Shown in pieces: positions 17,850 to 27,488 of a DNA stretch of 36,850 nt. Location: assembly GCF_000764655.1 (NCBI RefSeq), contig NZ_JRGL01000029.1, positions 1 through 36,850 on the forward strand, in the 5' to 3' direction. The position numbers were made by a program, and so were the translations under genes. Each line of letters opens with the position of its first letter. The stretch's first letter is position 1. Source of the DNA: Aeromonas aquatica. Lineage in GTDB: Bacteria; Pseudomonadota; Gammaproteobacteria; Enterobacterales; Aeromonadaceae. The notes beneath the pieces were generated by a model that was not told the origin of the DNA, ran no database searches, and worked only from the letters and a program-made list of their open reading frames with translations.

Positions 17850-20204
17850 ATGAACCTAGAGCGTTCAGAACGCATCGAGATTCCCGTCCTGCCTCTTCGT
17901 GACGTGGTGGTTTACCCCCACATGGTCATTCCACTCTTCGTGGGGCGGGAAAAATCCATTCGCTGTCTGGAAGCGGCCATGGAGCAGGACAAGAAAGTCC
18001 TGCTGGTGGCCCAGAAAGATGCGTCGACTGACGAGCCAACGGTGGAGGAGATCTTCTCCGTCGGGACAGTGGCCAATATTTTACAGATGCTCAAGCTGCC
18101 GGACGGCACCGTCAAGGTGCTGGTGGAAGGGGGCCAGCGTGCCCGTCTTGAGCGGATGATCGATGACAAGGACTTCTTCGTCGGGGAGGCGCAGTACATA
18201 GCGTCTGCCGCCATCGAGGAGAAGGATCAGGATGTGCTGGTGCGCTCCGCTATCGGTCAGTTTGAAGGTTACATCAAGCTCAACAAGAAGATCCCGCCCG
18301 AGGTACTGACCTCGATCTCGGCGATCGATGACGCTGCGCGCTTGGCCGATACCATGGCCGCGCACATGCCGCTCAAGCTCGAAGACAAGCAGAAGGTGCT
18401 GGAAATCGCCTCTGTGTCCGAGCGCATCGAGTTTCTGATGGCCATGATGGAGTCGGAGATTGACCTGTTGCAGGTCGAGAAGCGCATCCGCTCCCGGGTC
18501 AAGAAGCAGATGGAGAAGAGCCAGCGCGAGTACTACCTCAACGAGCAGATGAAGGCGATCCAGAAAGAACTGGGTGAGCTGGAAGACAGTCCGGACGAAT
18601 TCGAGGCCCTCAATCGCAAGATTGAAGAGGCGGGAATGCCGGACGATGCCCGTGAGAAGGCCCTGGCCGAGCTTGCCAAGCTGAAGATGATGTCCCCCAT
18701 GTCGGCCGAAGCCACAGTGGTGCGCAGCTACGTGGACTGGATGGTACAGGTGCCTTGGAAGGCCCGCTCCAAGGTCAAGAAGGATCTCGCCAAGGCACAA
18801 GAAGTGCTGGATTCGGATCACTATGGCCTGGAGAAGGTCAAGGATCGCATCCTCGAGTATCTGGCGGTGCAGGCGCGAGTCAACAAGCTCAAGGGCCCCA
18901 TCCTCTGTCTGGTTGGGCCTCCCGGTGTGGGCAAGACCTCGCTCGGTCAGTCCATCGCCAAGGCGACCGGTCGCAAGTATGTGCGCATGGCGCTCGGTGG
19001 TGTGCGTGACGAGGCGGAGATCCGCGGTCACCGCCGCACCTACATCGGCTCCATGCCCGGCAAGCTCATCCAGAAGATGGCCAAGATCGGCGTGAAGAAC
19101 CCGCTGTTCCTGCTCGACGAAATCGACAAGATGAGCTCGGACATGCGCGGCGATCCCGCCTCAGCCCTGCTGGAAGTGCTGGACCCGGAGCAGAACAACA
19201 GCTTCAACGATCACTATCTGGAAGTGGATTATGACCTGTCGGACGTGATGTTCGTGGCCACCTCCAACTCCATGAACATCCCGGGTCCGCTGCTGGATCG
19301 GATGGAAGTGATCCGCCTGTCCGGGTACACCGAGGACGAGAAGCTCAACATCGCCAAACAGCACCTGGTCGCCAAGCAGATCCAGCGCAACGGCTTGAAA
19401 GAGTCCGAGATCACCATCGAAGACTCGGCGCTGATCGGCGTGATCCGCTACTACACCCGCGAGGCGGGGGTGCGTAGCCTGGAGCGCGAGATCTCCAAGA
19501 TCTGTCGCAAGGCGGTCAAACGCATCCTGCTGGACAAGAGCATCAAGCATGTTCAGGTCAATCAGGACAACCTCAAGGAATTCCTCGGGGTGCAGCGTTT
19601 CGACTACGGCAAGGCCACCGACCAGAACCAGGTAGGTCAGGTGTGCGGGTTGGCGTGGACCGAGGTGGGGGGCGATCTGCTCACCATCGAGACCACCAAC
19701 GTGCCGGGCAAGGGCAAGCTCACCTACACCGGTTCCCTCGGTGACGTGATGCAGGAGTCTATCCAGGCGGCCATGACGGTAGTGCGGGCCCGTGCCGAGA
19801 AGCTGCGCATCAATGCCGACTTCTACGAGAAGCGCGACATCCACGTGCACGTGCCGGAAGGGGCGACCCCGAAAGATGGCCCGAGCGCCGGTATCGCCAT
19901 GTGTACCGCCCTGGTCTCCAGCCTGACCGGCAACCCGGTGCGCGCCGATGTGGCCATGACCGGGGAGATCACCCTGCGCGGTGAGGTACTGCCCATCGGT
20001 GGCCTCAAAGAGAAGCTGCTGGCGGCCCACCGTGGCGGTATCAAGCGGGTGTTGATCCCGTTTGAGAACGCCCGTGACCTGGAAGAGATCCCGGCCAACG
20101 TCAAACAAGATCTTGAAATTTATCCGGTTCGCTGGATTGATGAGGTGTTGGCGCTGGCGTTGCAGGACAATCCGCAGGGTTTCGAACGCGTTTCTGTCGT
20201 GTAA
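17850..20204 (+). CDS. lon: ATP-dependent Lon protease
   Basis: This 784-aa protein has the same length as E. coli Lon. It degrades misfolded and regulatory proteins in the cytoplasm. It has an N-terminal LAN domain ([23 protein letters not shown]), a coiled-coil linker (about 190-300), and an AAA+ module with Walker [10 protein letters not shown] (about residue 357) and Walker [10 protein letters not shown]. The protease domain carries catalytic Ser679 in DGPSAGIAM and the Lys near 722 in [21 protein letters not shown] precedes the ATG. A sigma-32-type promoter lies just upstream. Confidence 0.97.
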   Translation: MNLERSERIEIPVLPLRDVVVYPHMVIPLFVGREKSIRCLEAAMEQDKKVLLVAQKDASTDEPTVEEIFSVGTVANILQMLKLPDGTVKVLVEGGQRARLERMIDDKDFFVGEAQYIASAAIEEKDQDVLVRSAIGQFEGYIKLNKKIPPEVLTSISAIDDAARLADTMAAHMPLKLEDKQKVLEIASVSERIEFLMAMMESEIDLLQVEKRIRSRVKKQMEKSQREYYLNEQMKAIQKELGELEDSPDEFEALNRKIEEAGMPDDAREKALAELAKLKMMSPMSAEATVVRSYVDWMVQVPWKARSKVKKDLAKAQEVLDSDHYGLEKVKDRILEYLAVQARVNKLKGPILCLVGPPGVGKTSLGQSIAKATGRKYVRMALGGVRDEAEIRGHRRTYIGSMPGKLIQKMAKIGVKNPLFLLDEIDKMSSDMRGDPASALLEVLDPEQNNSFNDHYLEVDYDLSDVMFVATSNSMNIPGPLLDRMEVIRLSGYTEDEKLNIAKQHLVAKQIQRNGLKESEITIEDSALIGVIRYYTREAGVRSLEREISKICRKAVKRILLDKSIKHVQVNQDNLKEFLGVQRFDYGKATDQNQVGQVCGLAWTEVGGDLLTIETTNVPGKGKLTYTGSLGDVMQESIQAAMTVVRARAEKLRINADFYEKRDIHVHVPEGATPKDGPSAGIAMCTALVSSLTGNPVRADVAMTGEITLRGEVLPIGGLKEKLLAAHRGGIKRVLIPFENARDLEEIPANVKQDLEIYPVRWIDEVLALALQDNPQGFERVSVV

Positions 20205-20210
20205 ATGTTG

Positions 20211-20232
20211 ATGCGCCGCAAATTTGGCGCAT
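20211..20232 (+). other. hairpin after lon
   Basis: ATGCGCC and GGCGCAT form a 7-bp stem with an 8-base loop, 6 bases after the lon stop. No U-tract follows, so it is at best a weak terminator or a 3'-end stabiliser. Confidence 0.4.
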
Positions 20233-20349
20233 TCGGGAGGTGGTAAAGGCTTGCATGCGCCGGATAACGGAAGTAGCCTTGACCACCGATCGGGTACTCA
20301 TGATGAGTCGCAATGCGTGATGTGGCGCGGGTTTGCGCCAGATTGTCAC

Positions 20350-20378
20350 TTGCAACTGATCAGGAGGCTTGCTATAAA
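20350..20378 (+). promoter_or_regulatory. sigma-70 promoter of hupB
   Basis: TTGCAA and TATAAA are exactly 17 bases apart and end 66 bases before the hupB start. A short inverted repeat (GGAGG ... CCTCC, about 20363-20385) brackets the -10 box. E. coli hupB has several promoters, so others may exist in the 240-base gap. Confidence 0.65.
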
Positions 20379-20444
20379 ACCTCCACTTGTTGTGGCCAGG
20401 GAAATCAGCGCCGCAGCGATGTTCGATAAAAGGGGAATATAAGA

Positions 20445-20717
20445 GTGAATAAATCTCAACTGATTGACAAGATTGCAGACGGTGCTGATATCTCCAAAGC
20501 CGCTGCTGGCCGTGCGCTGGATGCCTTCATCGATGCAGTAGGTGAAGCTCTGAAAGAGGGTGACCAGGTTGCGCTGGTTGGTTTCGGTACTTTCGCAGTT
20601 CGCGAGCGTGCTGCTCGTTCTGGCCGTAACCCGCAAACTGGTGCGACCATCGAAATCGCCGCCGGTAAAGTTCCTGCCTTCAAAGCCGGCAAGGCCCTGA
20701 AAGACGCGGTCAACTAA
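20445..20717 (+). CDS. hupB: DNA-binding protein HU-beta
   Basis: This 90-aa nucleoid-associated protein is exactly the family length. It starts [29 protein letters not shown]. The beta-arm region ([26 protein letters not shown]) contains the Pro that kinks DNA, and [19 protein letters not shown] closes the protein. The start codon is GTG, with GGGGAA upstream. It follows lon as in E. coli and is ended by a terminator before ppiD. Confidence 0.95.
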   Translation: MNKSQLIDKIADGADISKAAAGRALDAFIDAVGEALKEGDQVALVGFGTFAVRERAARSGRNPQTGATIEIAAGKVPAFKAGKALKDAVN

Positions 20718-20799
20718 GCCGGGCGCTGATTTCACATCGGCCACCGTCCTTGGTCGCAGACCAGACAAGTGAGAGGGCTCTCCCTCATACTGATTGACC

Positions 20800-20827
20800 A
20801 AGGCGCATCGCAATCGGTGCGCCTTTT
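20800..20827 (+). terminator. intrinsic terminator of hupB
   Basis: AAGGCGCA and TGCGCCTT form an 8-bp stem with a 10-base loop, then TTC and an AT-rich tail. A smaller hairpin (GAGGG ctct CCCTC, about 20773-20786) lies just before it. Confidence 0.65.
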
Positions 20828-20868
20828 CATTATTTACGCCCATCGAGTTCGGGAGCATAAGTACAAAC

Positions 20869-22782
20869 ATGATGTTGGATAAACTACGCGAAGGGGCGCA
20901 GGGCAAGGTAGCCAAGGTTATCTTGGGCCTGATCATCCTCTCCTTTGCCTTGGCCGGGGTAGGCAGCTACCTCAATGGCCCGGCACGTACCGCCCCCGCT
21001 ACCGTCAATGGCAATGACATCAGTGCTCCCGCACTGGAGAATGCCTATCGCAACGAGCGGGCCCGCATGGAATCTCAAATGGGTGAGGCCTTCAATCAGA
21101 TGGCTGCCAACCCCGATTACATGAAACAGTTCCGCCGTGGGGTGCTGGACCGGCTCATCGATCAGGCACTGATCGATGGCAAGGCCCGCGAACTCGGCCT
21201 GCGCGTCAGCGACGAGCAGATCAAGCAGGCCATCGTCGCCATGCCGGAGTTTGTCGAAGAGGGCAAGTTCAACAACGAGCGCTATCTGCAGCTGATCCGC
21301 CGCGCCGGCATGACGCCGGAGATGTTCCGCGACTCCCTGCGCCAGGACATGGTGCGCCAGCAACTGATGGGTGCCCTGCTGGGTTCCGAATTTGCGCTCA
21401 AGGGTGAAGCCGAACAGCTCGACAGACTCTATAACCAGACCCGCGATCTGCGCCTGGTGCGCCTGAGCGCCGCCGCCTACATGAATGAGGTCGAGGTGAC
21501 CGACGCCGAGGTAGAGCAGTTCTACAAGGCCAACAGTGCCCGCTTCATGAACGACGAGAAGGTCAAGGTCGACTACCTGCTGCTGGACGCGGCCAATCTT
21601 GGCAAGGAAATCAAGGTCAGCGAACAGGATGCCCAGGATTACTACGATCAGCACCAGGACCAGTTCCAGCGTGCCGAGCGTCGCCAGGTAGCACACATCC
21701 TGATCCCGTTTGGCAAGGATGAGAAAGCTGCCGAGCAGAAGGCGAGCGAGTTGCTGGTGAAAGCCAAGGGCGGTGAAGACTTCGCCGCGCTGGCCAAGGC
21801 CAACTCCTCCGATACCTTCTCCGCCAAGAAGGGCGGCGAGCTGGACTGGTTCGAGAAAGGGGTCATGGATCCCACCTTCGAGAAGGCCGCCTTCGAGCTG
21901 GCCAAGGCCGGCGATCTCTCCGCCGTGGTGAAGAGCCCGTTTGGCTTCCACATCATCAAGCTGCTGGCCGTCGAGCCCGCTCAGACCAAGCCGTTTGCCG
22001 ATGTGATGAGCGAAACCATCAGCCGTCTGCAAGCCGACAAGGCCAAGGAGCAGTTCTTTGCCCTGCAGCAGAAGATGGCCGACAGCAGCTTCGAAAACCC
22101 GGACTCGCTGGATCTCACCGCCGAGACCATGGGTCTGAAGGTCATCTCCTCTGACTACTTCAGTCAGGCCGATGCGGCTGCACCGCTCAATGATCCCAAG
22201 GTGCTGGCGGTGGCGTTCTCCGAACAGCTGCGCGATGACAACACCAACTCCGATGTGATTGAACTGGCAGATGGCAAGGCGCTGGTGCTGCACATCATGG
22301 GTCACCAGCCGAAGGCCGCCAAGCCGCTGGCAGACGTCAAGGAGCAGGTGGTTGCGGCCATCAAGCACGACAAGGCGAGCGAAGTGGCGCGCAGCAAGGC
22401 GCAGGCCCTGCTGGACAAGCTGCACGCGGGTGAAGACATCCAGGCCGACTTGACCGCACTGGGTGCCAAAGTGGAGACCCATGACGGCGTCGCTCGCTTC
22501 ACTCAGGACATGGATCAGAACCTGCTGGCCCAAGCCTTCCGCATGCCCCATCCGAAGGATGGCAAGCCGAGCGTGGAGCTGGTTGCCGAAGCCAATGGCG
22601 ATCGGGTCGTGGTGGCGCTGGACAAGGTCAACGTGACCAAGGAGCCGTCCCAGATGGTCAGCCTGCTGCAAGGCCAGCTTGGCCAGGGCAAGGCACAGGC
22701 CTCCTACAAGTCGCTGATCGACGAGCTGCGCAAGACCGCGAAGATCGAGTACTTCACCGACGTGGAAGCGGCCGTCGAATAA
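20869..22782 (+). CDS. ppiD: periplasmic folding chaperone / PPIase-like PpiD
   Basis: This 637-aa protein is anchored in the inner membrane by one N-terminal TM (about residues 17-37, VILGLIILSFALAGVGSYL) with the rest in the periplasm, where PpiD assists proteins leaving the Sec translocon. A SurA-N-like chaperone region spans about 40-240. A parvulin domain (about 260-360) is visible in VAHILIPFGKDEKAAEQKASELLVKAKGGEDFAALAKANSSD and FGFHIIKLL. A long helical C-terminal part follows. The ATG at 20869 (MMLDKLREG) matches the family start; the frame is open further upstream but crosses the hupB terminator. Confidence 0.94.
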   Translation: MMLDKLREGAQGKVAKVILGLIILSFALAGVGSYLNGPARTAPATVNGNDISAPALENAYRNERARMESQMGEAFNQMAANPDYMKQFRRGVLDRLIDQALIDGKARELGLRVSDEQIKQAIVAMPEFVEEGKFNNERYLQLIRRAGMTPEMFRDSLRQDMVRQQLMGALLGSEFALKGEAEQLDRLYNQTRDLRLVRLSAAAYMNEVEVTDAEVEQFYKANSARFMNDEKVKVDYLLLDAANLGKEIKVSEQDAQDYYDQHQDQFQRAERRQVAHILIPFGKDEKAAEQKASELLVKAKGGEDFAALAKANSSDTFSAKKGGELDWFEKGVMDPTFEKAAFELAKAGDLSAVVKSPFGFHIIKLLAVEPAQTKPFADVMSETISRLQADKAKEQFFALQQKMADSSFENPDSLDLTAETMGLKVISSDYFSQADAAAPLNDPKVLAVAFSEQLRDDNTNSDVIELADGKALVLHIMGHQPKAAKPLADVKEQVVAAIKHDKASEVARSKAQALLDKLHAGEDIQADLTALGAKVETHDGVARFTQDMDQNLLAQAFRMPHPKDGKPSVELVAEANGDRVVVALDKVNVTKEPSQMVSLLQGQLGQGKAQASYKSLIDELRKTAKIEYFTDVEAAVE

Positions 22783-22803
22783 ACCCGACATCGCACTCCA
22801 TCG

Positions 22804-22833
22804 AAAACGGCCCCATCATGGGGCCGTTTTTTT
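22804..22833 (+). terminator. intrinsic terminator of ppiD
   Basis: AAAACGGCCCC and GGGGCCGTTTT form an 11-bp stem with a 5-base loop, followed by more Ts. Confidence 0.9.
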
Positions 22834-22946
22834 ATCTGCAAAATAGGGCTGTGGTAGTGTGATATGCCACCCAACCCCGCTTTATGCACAGCCTCAACTG
22901 CCAGTTGCAAACAGGTCGGCAGTGTCTGTGGTGGGGTTCCAGAGCA

Positions 22947-22976
22947 ATAAAAAAACCGGCGCCTTGGCGCCGGTTT
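22947..22976 (-). terminator. intrinsic terminator of ybiT
   Basis: AAACCGGCGCC and GGCGCCGGTTT form an 11-bp stem with a very tight loop. On the minus strand it is followed by a run of seven Ts, just after the ybiT stop. Confidence 0.88.
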
Positions 22977-23003
22977 GCATTGGATGAGTGCGGGGCAGGG
23001 TGC

Positions 23004-24596
23004 TTACACCACGCCCTGAGTGCGCAGGTAATCCTCGTAGGTACCGCCGAAGTCGCGGATGCCGTTCTCGGTCAGCTCCATGATGCGGGTCGCCAGGGAG
23101 GAGACGAACTCGCGGTCGTGGGAGACGAAGATCAGGGTCCCTTGGTACATCTCCAGCGCCATGTTCAAGGATTCGATAGATTCCATGTCCAGGTGGTTGG
23201 TCGGCTCATCCATGATCAGGATGTTGGGGCGCTGCATCATCAGCTTGCCGAACAGCATGCGACCCTGCTCGCCACCGGACAGCACCTTGACCGGCTTCTT
23301 GATGTCGTCCTGAGTGAACAGCAGACGACCCAGGATGGAGCGCACCGCCTGCTCGTCTTCGTTGGGCTGTTTCCACTGGGTCATCCAGTCGAACACGTTG
23401 AGATCGGTGTCGAAGTCTTCGGCGTGATCCTGGGCGTAGTAACCGATCTGGGCGTTTTCGGACCACTTGATGGTGCCGCTGTCCGGTGCCAGTTCGCCCA
23501 TCAGGGTCTTGATCAGGGTGGATTTACCGATGCCATTGGTACCCAGAATGGCGACCTTCTCGCCCACTTCCAGCATCATGCTGAGGCCCTTGAACAGCGG
23601 CGTCTCACCGTAGCCCTTGGACACCCCTTCCACTTCCAGAATGTTGCGGTACAGCTTCTTCTCCTGCTCGAAGCGGATGAAGGGGTTCTGACGGCTGGAG
23701 ACCTTCACTTCCTCGATCTTGATCTTGTCGATCTGCTTCAAGCGGGAGGTCGCCTGGCTGGACTTGGAGGCGTTGGCGCTGAAACGGGAGACGAAGGATT
23801 GCAGATCGGCGATCTGGGCCTTCTTCTTGGCGTTGTCGGAGAGCAGACGCTCGCGAGCCTGGGTGGCCGCGGTCATGTACTCGTCGTAGTTGCCCGGGTA
23901 GACACGCAGCTCGCCGTAGTCCAGATCCGCCATGTGAGTACAGACGGAGTTCAGGAAGTGACGGTCGTGAGAGATGATGATCATGGTGCTTTCACGATCG
24001 TTGAGCACCTGCTCCAGCCAGCGAATGGTGTTGATATCCAGGTTGTTGGTCGGTTCGTCCAGCAGCAGGATGTCGGGATTGGAGAACAGCGCCTGTGCCA
24101 GCAGCACCCGCAGTTTCCAGCCCGGTGCCACTTCGCTCATGGGGCCGTTGTGCTGTTCGATGGGGATACCGGCGCCCAGCAGCAATTCACCCGCGCGCGC
24201 TTCGGCGGTGTAGCCGTCGAATTCGGCGACGGTGCCTTCCAGCTCGGCGGCCTTCATGTAGTCGTCGTCGGTGGCTTCCAGGTTCGCGTAGATGGCATCA
24301 CGCTCGGCGATGGCGGCCCACAGCTCGACGTGGCCCATCATGACCACGTCCAGTACGCGCATCTCTTCGTAGGCGAACTGATCCTGGCGCAACTTACCGA
24401 TGCGCTCGTTGACGTCCAGGCTCACATTACCGCCAGTGGGCTCAAGGTCGCCGCCGAGGATCTTCATAAAGGTGGACTTGCCACAGCCGTTGGCGCCGAT
24501 GAGGCCGTAGCGGTTGCCGCCGCCAAACTTGACGCTGATGTTCTCAAACAACGGCTTGGCGCCGAACTGCATGGTGATGTTATTGCTGCTTAACAT
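23004..24596 (-). CDS. ybiT: ABC-F family ATPase YbiT
   Basis: This 530-aa protein is a soluble twin-ATPase of the ABC-F group, whose members act on the ribosome. It is nearly identical in landmark segments to E. coli YbiT (530 aa). First cassette: Walker [10 protein letters not shown], Walker [14 protein letters not shown]. The inter-domain linker (P-site tRNA interaction motif region) covers [21 protein letters not shown]. Second cassette: Walker [10 protein letters not shown], signature LSGGEQGRM, Walker [13 protein letters not shown]. The [28 protein letters not shown] start separates it from EttA. The prophage begins within about 65 bases upstream of its start codon. Confidence 0.93.
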   Translation of the reverse strand: MLSSNNITMQFGAKPLFENISVKFGGGNRYGLIGANGCGKSTFMKILGGDLEPTGGNVSLDVNERIGKLRQDQFAYEEMRVLDVVMMGHVELWAAIAERDAIYANLEATDDDYMKAAELEGTVAEFDGYTAEARAGELLLGAGIPIEQHNGPMSEVAPGWKLRVLLAQALFSNPDILLLDEPTNNLDINTIRWLEQVLNDRESTMIIISHDRHFLNSVCTHMADLDYGELRVYPGNYDEYMTAATQARERLLSDNAKKKAQIADLQSFVSRFSANASKSSQATSRLKQIDKIKIEEVKVSSRQNPFIRFEQEKKLYRNILEVEGVSKGYGETPLFKGLSMMLEVGEKVAILGTNGIGKSTLIKTLMGELAPDSGTIKWSENAQIGYYAQDHAEDFDTDLNVFDWMTQWKQPNEDEQAVRSILGRLLFTQDDIKKPVKVLSGGEQGRMLFGKLMMQRPNILIMDEPTNHLDMESIESLNMALEMYQGTLIFVSHDREFVSSLATRIMELTENGIRDFGGTYEDYLRTQGVV

Positions 24597-24617
24597 ATGA
24601 TTGTAAAAAAATCCTTA

Positions 24618-24646
24618 ATTATCAGTGCGCTATGTCACTGGTTGAA
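24618..24646 (-). promoter_or_regulatory. candidate ybiT promoter at the prophage junction
   Basis: On the minus strand TTCAAC (weak -35) and GATAAT (5 of 6) are 17 bases apart, with GATAAT 22 bases before the ybiT ATG. The whole element fits between ybiT and the integrase stop, so the inserted phage either spared the promoter or supplied its -35 half. Confidence 0.4.
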
Positions 24647-24658
24647 AATTCTGGGGCG

Positions 24659-25912
24659 CTATTGGGGCAAATGCCCATTCTTTTGCATTGCACTCCAGAT
24701 CAAGTCGGCCTCACTGCGGCTGGCGGATTCGATCCATTTTCCATAGACCTCTTGCAACATCCTTGCGGAGTTGTGGCCCATCTGTTCAGCTATGAACGCA
24801 AGATTTCCGTGAGCAGTAATGTTCCAACTGGCAAAAGTATGCCTAAGTTGGTAGGCACGACGATATCGAACCCCAGACTTTTTGATTGCTGCTTGCCATG
24901 GTGCCACCAGGAAAACTGCGGAGTAAAACGGTGGTCTACCTGGCACAAGCCTGGTTGGACGAAAAACTGGACGCAATGTTTGGCGCACGATCATGCCACC
25001 TGGTAAGTGCATGTCAATCTTTGCGTCCGAAAGTGCCCCAGTTATCTTAAATTGTTCCTGTAATGCGGCCAGAGCCGGGGGCATCAGCTGCACAATCCGA
25101 GTACGATTTGTCTTTGGCAGTTTGAACTGCATCTTCTGTTGAGTGATGTTGCGCCGGATGTGGATCACCCGCTGCTCCATATCGACATCCTCCCAACTTA
25201 GGGCCCGTAGCTCACCGGGGCGGATTCCGGTATAGGCCAGTACCAACAATATGTTCTTGAATTGCTTGTTAGAGGTTACCTCCAGCAGCTTTTGAAACTC
25301 CCAATGCTCAAAAGGGTCTGCGCTCTTTCCTGTACTTAACTTTGCGGCATGGACGCGTACATCAAACTCCCTCTCGATAAGTTCATTCCTGGCTGCCCAG
25401 TGAAGTAAATTCCCCACGTGCCCCAGGTAGGTCTTGACTGATCTTGGTTGGCAATCGCCGAGCAAATCGTTGCGTAGCCTCTCGATATGCATGGGGAGCA
25501 GGTCGGCAATCGGCATGTCTTGGCCAAGGAACAAGGTCATTCTGCGAAAGGCGCTAAGGTATGAGCGCTTGGTTGAGATGCCGACGGTTGGACCTACGCT
25601 CTCCATAAATGCTGTGACGGCCTCAGCCAGGGTCATTCTGGTGGCATTGCTCATGCCTAGGCGCACGAGAGCCTTGGAGTTTGGGAAGTGTTTGGCATAG
25701 TCAAAATTGCCTAGTGCGATCTCGTGCTTAATCGCCGCCAGTTTGTTTGCTGCGAATTTAATATTCGCTTTGCTCAGGGGAATGTCGAGGACTTCGCGGC
25801 AGCGGTTACCTTTGTAGCTGAAGCAGAGTCGCAATTTGTTGCCGTGTACCTCTATCCCGGTCAGTCCTGCAACCAGGGTGGAAAGGTTGTCTATTGCGTT
25901 GACTCTACCCAC
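24659..25912 (-). CDS. int: phage tyrosine recombinase integrase
   Basis: This 417-aa integrase has an N-terminal arm-binding domain of the DUF3596 kind (GIEVHGNKLRLCFSYKGNRCREVL, residues 19-42), a core-binding SAM-like domain (about 92-190), and a catalytic domain. Catalytic residues are Arg231 (TGIRPGELR), Arg357 (YQLRHTF), His380 (MGHNS) and nucleophile Tyr390 (VYGKW). The first His of the usual HxLR box is Tyr354, as seen in some phage integrases. The start is GTG with GAGGAG 8 bases upstream, inside the excisionase gene, which it overlaps by 22 bases. It should catalyse insertion next to ybiT. Confidence 0.93.
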   Translation of the reverse strand: MGRVNAIDNLSTLVAGLTGIEVHGNKLRLCFSYKGNRCREVLDIPLSKANIKFAANKLAAIKHEIALGNFDYAKHFPNSKALVRLGMSNATRMTLAEAVTAFMESVGPTVGISTKRSYLSAFRRMTLFLGQDMPIADLLPMHIERLRNDLLGDCQPRSVKTYLGHVGNLLHWAARNELIEREFDVRVHAAKLSTGKSADPFEHWEFQKLLEVTSNKQFKNILLVLAYTGIRPGELRALSWEDVDMEQRVIHIRRNITQQKMQFKLPKTNRTRIVQLMPPALAALQEQFKITGALSDAKIDMHLPGGMIVRQTLRPVFRPTRLVPGRPPFYSAVFLVAPWQAAIKKSGVRYRRAYQLRHTFASWNITAHGNLAFIAEQMGHNSARMLQEVYGKWIESASRSEADLIWSAMQKNGHLPQ

Positions 25913-26094
25913 TTGTCGTACTCCTCGATGCTGTAACGAACCTGTCCATCAGGACCATATTTCCAGATCACTCCTTCCGGCCATTCGCCTTTAAGGCGCC
26001 GTCCCTCGGCTGCTTTCTCAGTCATGCCAGTTAGTGCTTCAAAGAGGCGTGGTCTCACCCATCTTGCACAGGGGTAGATGTAGTTGCGTTGCAT
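25891..26094 (-). CDS. excisionase-like protein
   Basis: This 67-aa protein resembles phage excisionases of the DUF1233 type: an N-terminal WVRPRLFEALTGMTEKAAEGRR helix-turn segment, then EWPEGVIWKYGPDGQVRYSIEEYDKWVES. It overlaps the start of the integrase gene, the standard xis-int arrangement. It should bind near the attachment site and direct excision. GAGG lies 6 bases before the ATG. The assignment rests on sequence pattern plus position. Confidence 0.75.
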   Translation of the reverse strand: MQRNYIYPCARWVRPRLFEALTGMTEKAAEGRRLKGEWPEGVIWKYGPDGQVRYSIEEYDKWVESTQ

Positions 26095-26465
26095 GTGGTC
26101 CTCGATTTAAGAATCTCTGCAAGCCGGTGGTGCCCGCAGGTGTTGTAGTAGAAGGTTTGAACTTGCTTGCGAGAGTGCGATGCCTGGTCAAGGCGGTACT
26201 CCCCAAGCTCTGGGGTTTTAAGGTTATGCAGGTTGGCGAGCCTGCCAATGGCTTGAGCGCTTACCCCCAACTCTTTGCCTAATTCGGTGGCACTCCAGAG
26301 CTGGCCGGCAACCCTGGGTGCTTCGATAGGCAGATCGAAGTGAGCCAGGATGCGGCCGATCTCGGCGAGCTTGGCCGATCGGGAAAGGGTGGGGGAGCGC
26401 ACGGTGCTGACCAGGTCGTTGAGTAGCTGGCTATCCTGGTCGATGGTCAGTTGAAGTTGTTGCAT
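26055..26465 (-). CDS. small phage protein with a probable helix-turn-helix
   Basis: This 136-aa protein shows a probable DNA-binding helix-turn-helix in the middle (ATELGKELGVSAQAIGRLANLHNLK, about residues 60-84), followed by a short segment containing YRLDQASHSRKQVQTFYYN. The N-terminal 40 residues are helical and polar. AGGAGG lies about 9 bases before the ATG. It overlaps the excisionase gene by 40 bases. Many phage early genes of this shape are annotated only as hypothetical; a regulatory role is inferred from the HTH. Confidence 0.65.
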   Translation of the reverse strand: MQQLQLTIDQDSQLLNDLVSTVRSPTLSRSAKLAEIGRILAHFDLPIEAPRVAGQLWSATELGKELGVSAQAIGRLANLHNLKTPELGEYRLDQASHSRKQVQTFYYNTCGHHRLAEILKSRTTCNATTSTPVQDG

Positions 26466-26566
26466 GGCGTGGCCCTCCTGTTATTGAGGATGGGGCGCCA
26501 ATGGGATTGAAGGAAGGGCCGTTATTTCTTGCACCCCAAATCCGGGGAGCAAGACTGGCTCGCCGG

Positions 26567-26785
26567 CTATGACCGCCAGCCGCGGTATCCGGAAAAGCCA
26601 GGATCCCGTACCCGCTGAAATGGCAGGACAGGGAGATGGGCTATCAGGGTCTTGAGCTGGGGGTTATCGGGTTGGCTGTCGATGGTGACTCGGGCGCCGG
26701 GGTTAATGCGGAGGTATCTGGCGCGGGTTTCTTCAGCTTCGGTACGGGTTAGGCCTTGTTGGATGATGGGCTGCCTGTAACGCAT
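26567..26785 (-). CDS. 72-aa phage protein of unknown function
   Basis: This 72-aa protein is rich in Arg and Pro, with TRTEAEETRARYLRINPGARVTID in the middle. A strong GGAGG ribosome site 8 bases before the ATG supports translation. I do not recognise a family. A 31-codon frame (26749-26844) with its own AGGA site overlaps its start and could be a leader peptide. Confidence 0.6.
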   Translation of the reverse strand: MRYRQPIIQQGLTRTEAEETRARYLRINPGARVTIDSQPDNPQLKTLIAHLPVLPFQRVRDPGFSGYRGWRS

Positions 26786-26903
26786 TGCTTACCTCCTTCA
26801 AGATGCGGCACTGATGTAGCTACCGCATTTACGGTCTTAAGCATGGGAGTCCTATGAGTTATCCACCGTTTCTGTGTGGCCAGCGGTGGATGAATTGGGG
26901 GTA

Positions 26904-27488
26904 TCAGGCTACGGACTGCGCCAGCAGTGATGGTGCTTCATTGCCCCAGCAGTCCCAACCAGGGGCGGCAAGGCGGGCAAACAGCTCAATGCGTGGCACA
27001 TCACCACATAGCTTCTCGATGGCCTCTCTGCACTCGCGCGGCTTCTCGCTATGGCGTCCAACCTTGGCTCGAATGACCGAGCGCACAGCCTTGTCCACTA
27101 CCAGATTGCTGACTTTGCCTTTGATGCCGATCAGGGCGCACTCTGCACCTGCCCGCGTTGCCCACCCCATTCCAAAGTGGGGATTGTCGTTCACGGTGCG
27201 CTTCTCCCACACAAGGCCGGTCATGGTCATGACCCGGAACCCCCAGGCTTTGCACAGGTCGATGGCCTCCTGTGGCATGCTGCCGACCCACCACATGACC
27301 AGCATGCAGTTGTCGTCTGCCAGCCTTGCCACAGGAAGGGCTTTCATGTCCTCTACCGAGGTGACGCTGTACGCCTGTGCAGCCCCGCTTTTCATTGATC
27401 CGCCTGACTTCTTTGATTTGAATTGCCAGGCCGGGTCCGCGTAGATCACCCGGTACTTGCGGTTGGTGCTGTGGATGTCGATCTTCAT
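26904..27488 (-). CDS. MT-A70 family DNA N6-adenine methyltransferase
   Basis: This 194-aa protein has the MT-A70 catalytic box as D18-P-A-W21 (usual form DPPW) in RVIYADPAWQF. Other family features include CMLVMWWVGSMPQEAIDLCKAWGF, TGLVWEKRTVNDNPHFGMGWATRAGAE, a HSEKP segment and IELFARLAAPGWDCWGNE. Phage members methylate adenine in DNA, often to protect phage DNA or to influence host regulation; its target sequence cannot be read from the gene. Its ATG overlaps the stop of the upstream coiled-coil gene (ATGA), implying translational coupling. Confidence 0.85.
   Translation of the reverse strand: MKIDIHSTNRKYRVIYADPAWQFKSKKSGGSMKSGAAQAYSVTSVEDMKALPVARLADDNCMLVMWWVGSMPQEAIDLCKAWGFRVMTMTGLVWEKRTVNDNPHFGMGWATRAGAECALIGIKGKVSNLVVDKAVRSVIRAKVGRHSEKPRECREAIEKLCGDVPRIELFARLAAPGWDCWGNEAPSLLAQSVA

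Noticed and set aside
20884..24593. Long open frames antisense to ppiD (minus strand) and ybiT (plus strand), and similar ones opposite fbp, lolE, tig and lon
   Set aside because: Each lies wholly opposite a well-identified gene and has shadow-type composition without ribosome sites.
24627..24662. 7-base direct repeat GCGCTAT at the prophage junction as an attachment core
   Set aside because: Both copies are on the same side of the prophage and are too short. An attachment core must repeat at the far end, which is not in the window.
26862..26870. DnaA-box-like TTATCCACC
   Set aside because: It is one mismatch from consensus and isolated, with no AT-rich repeats or iterons nearby to suggest an origin.
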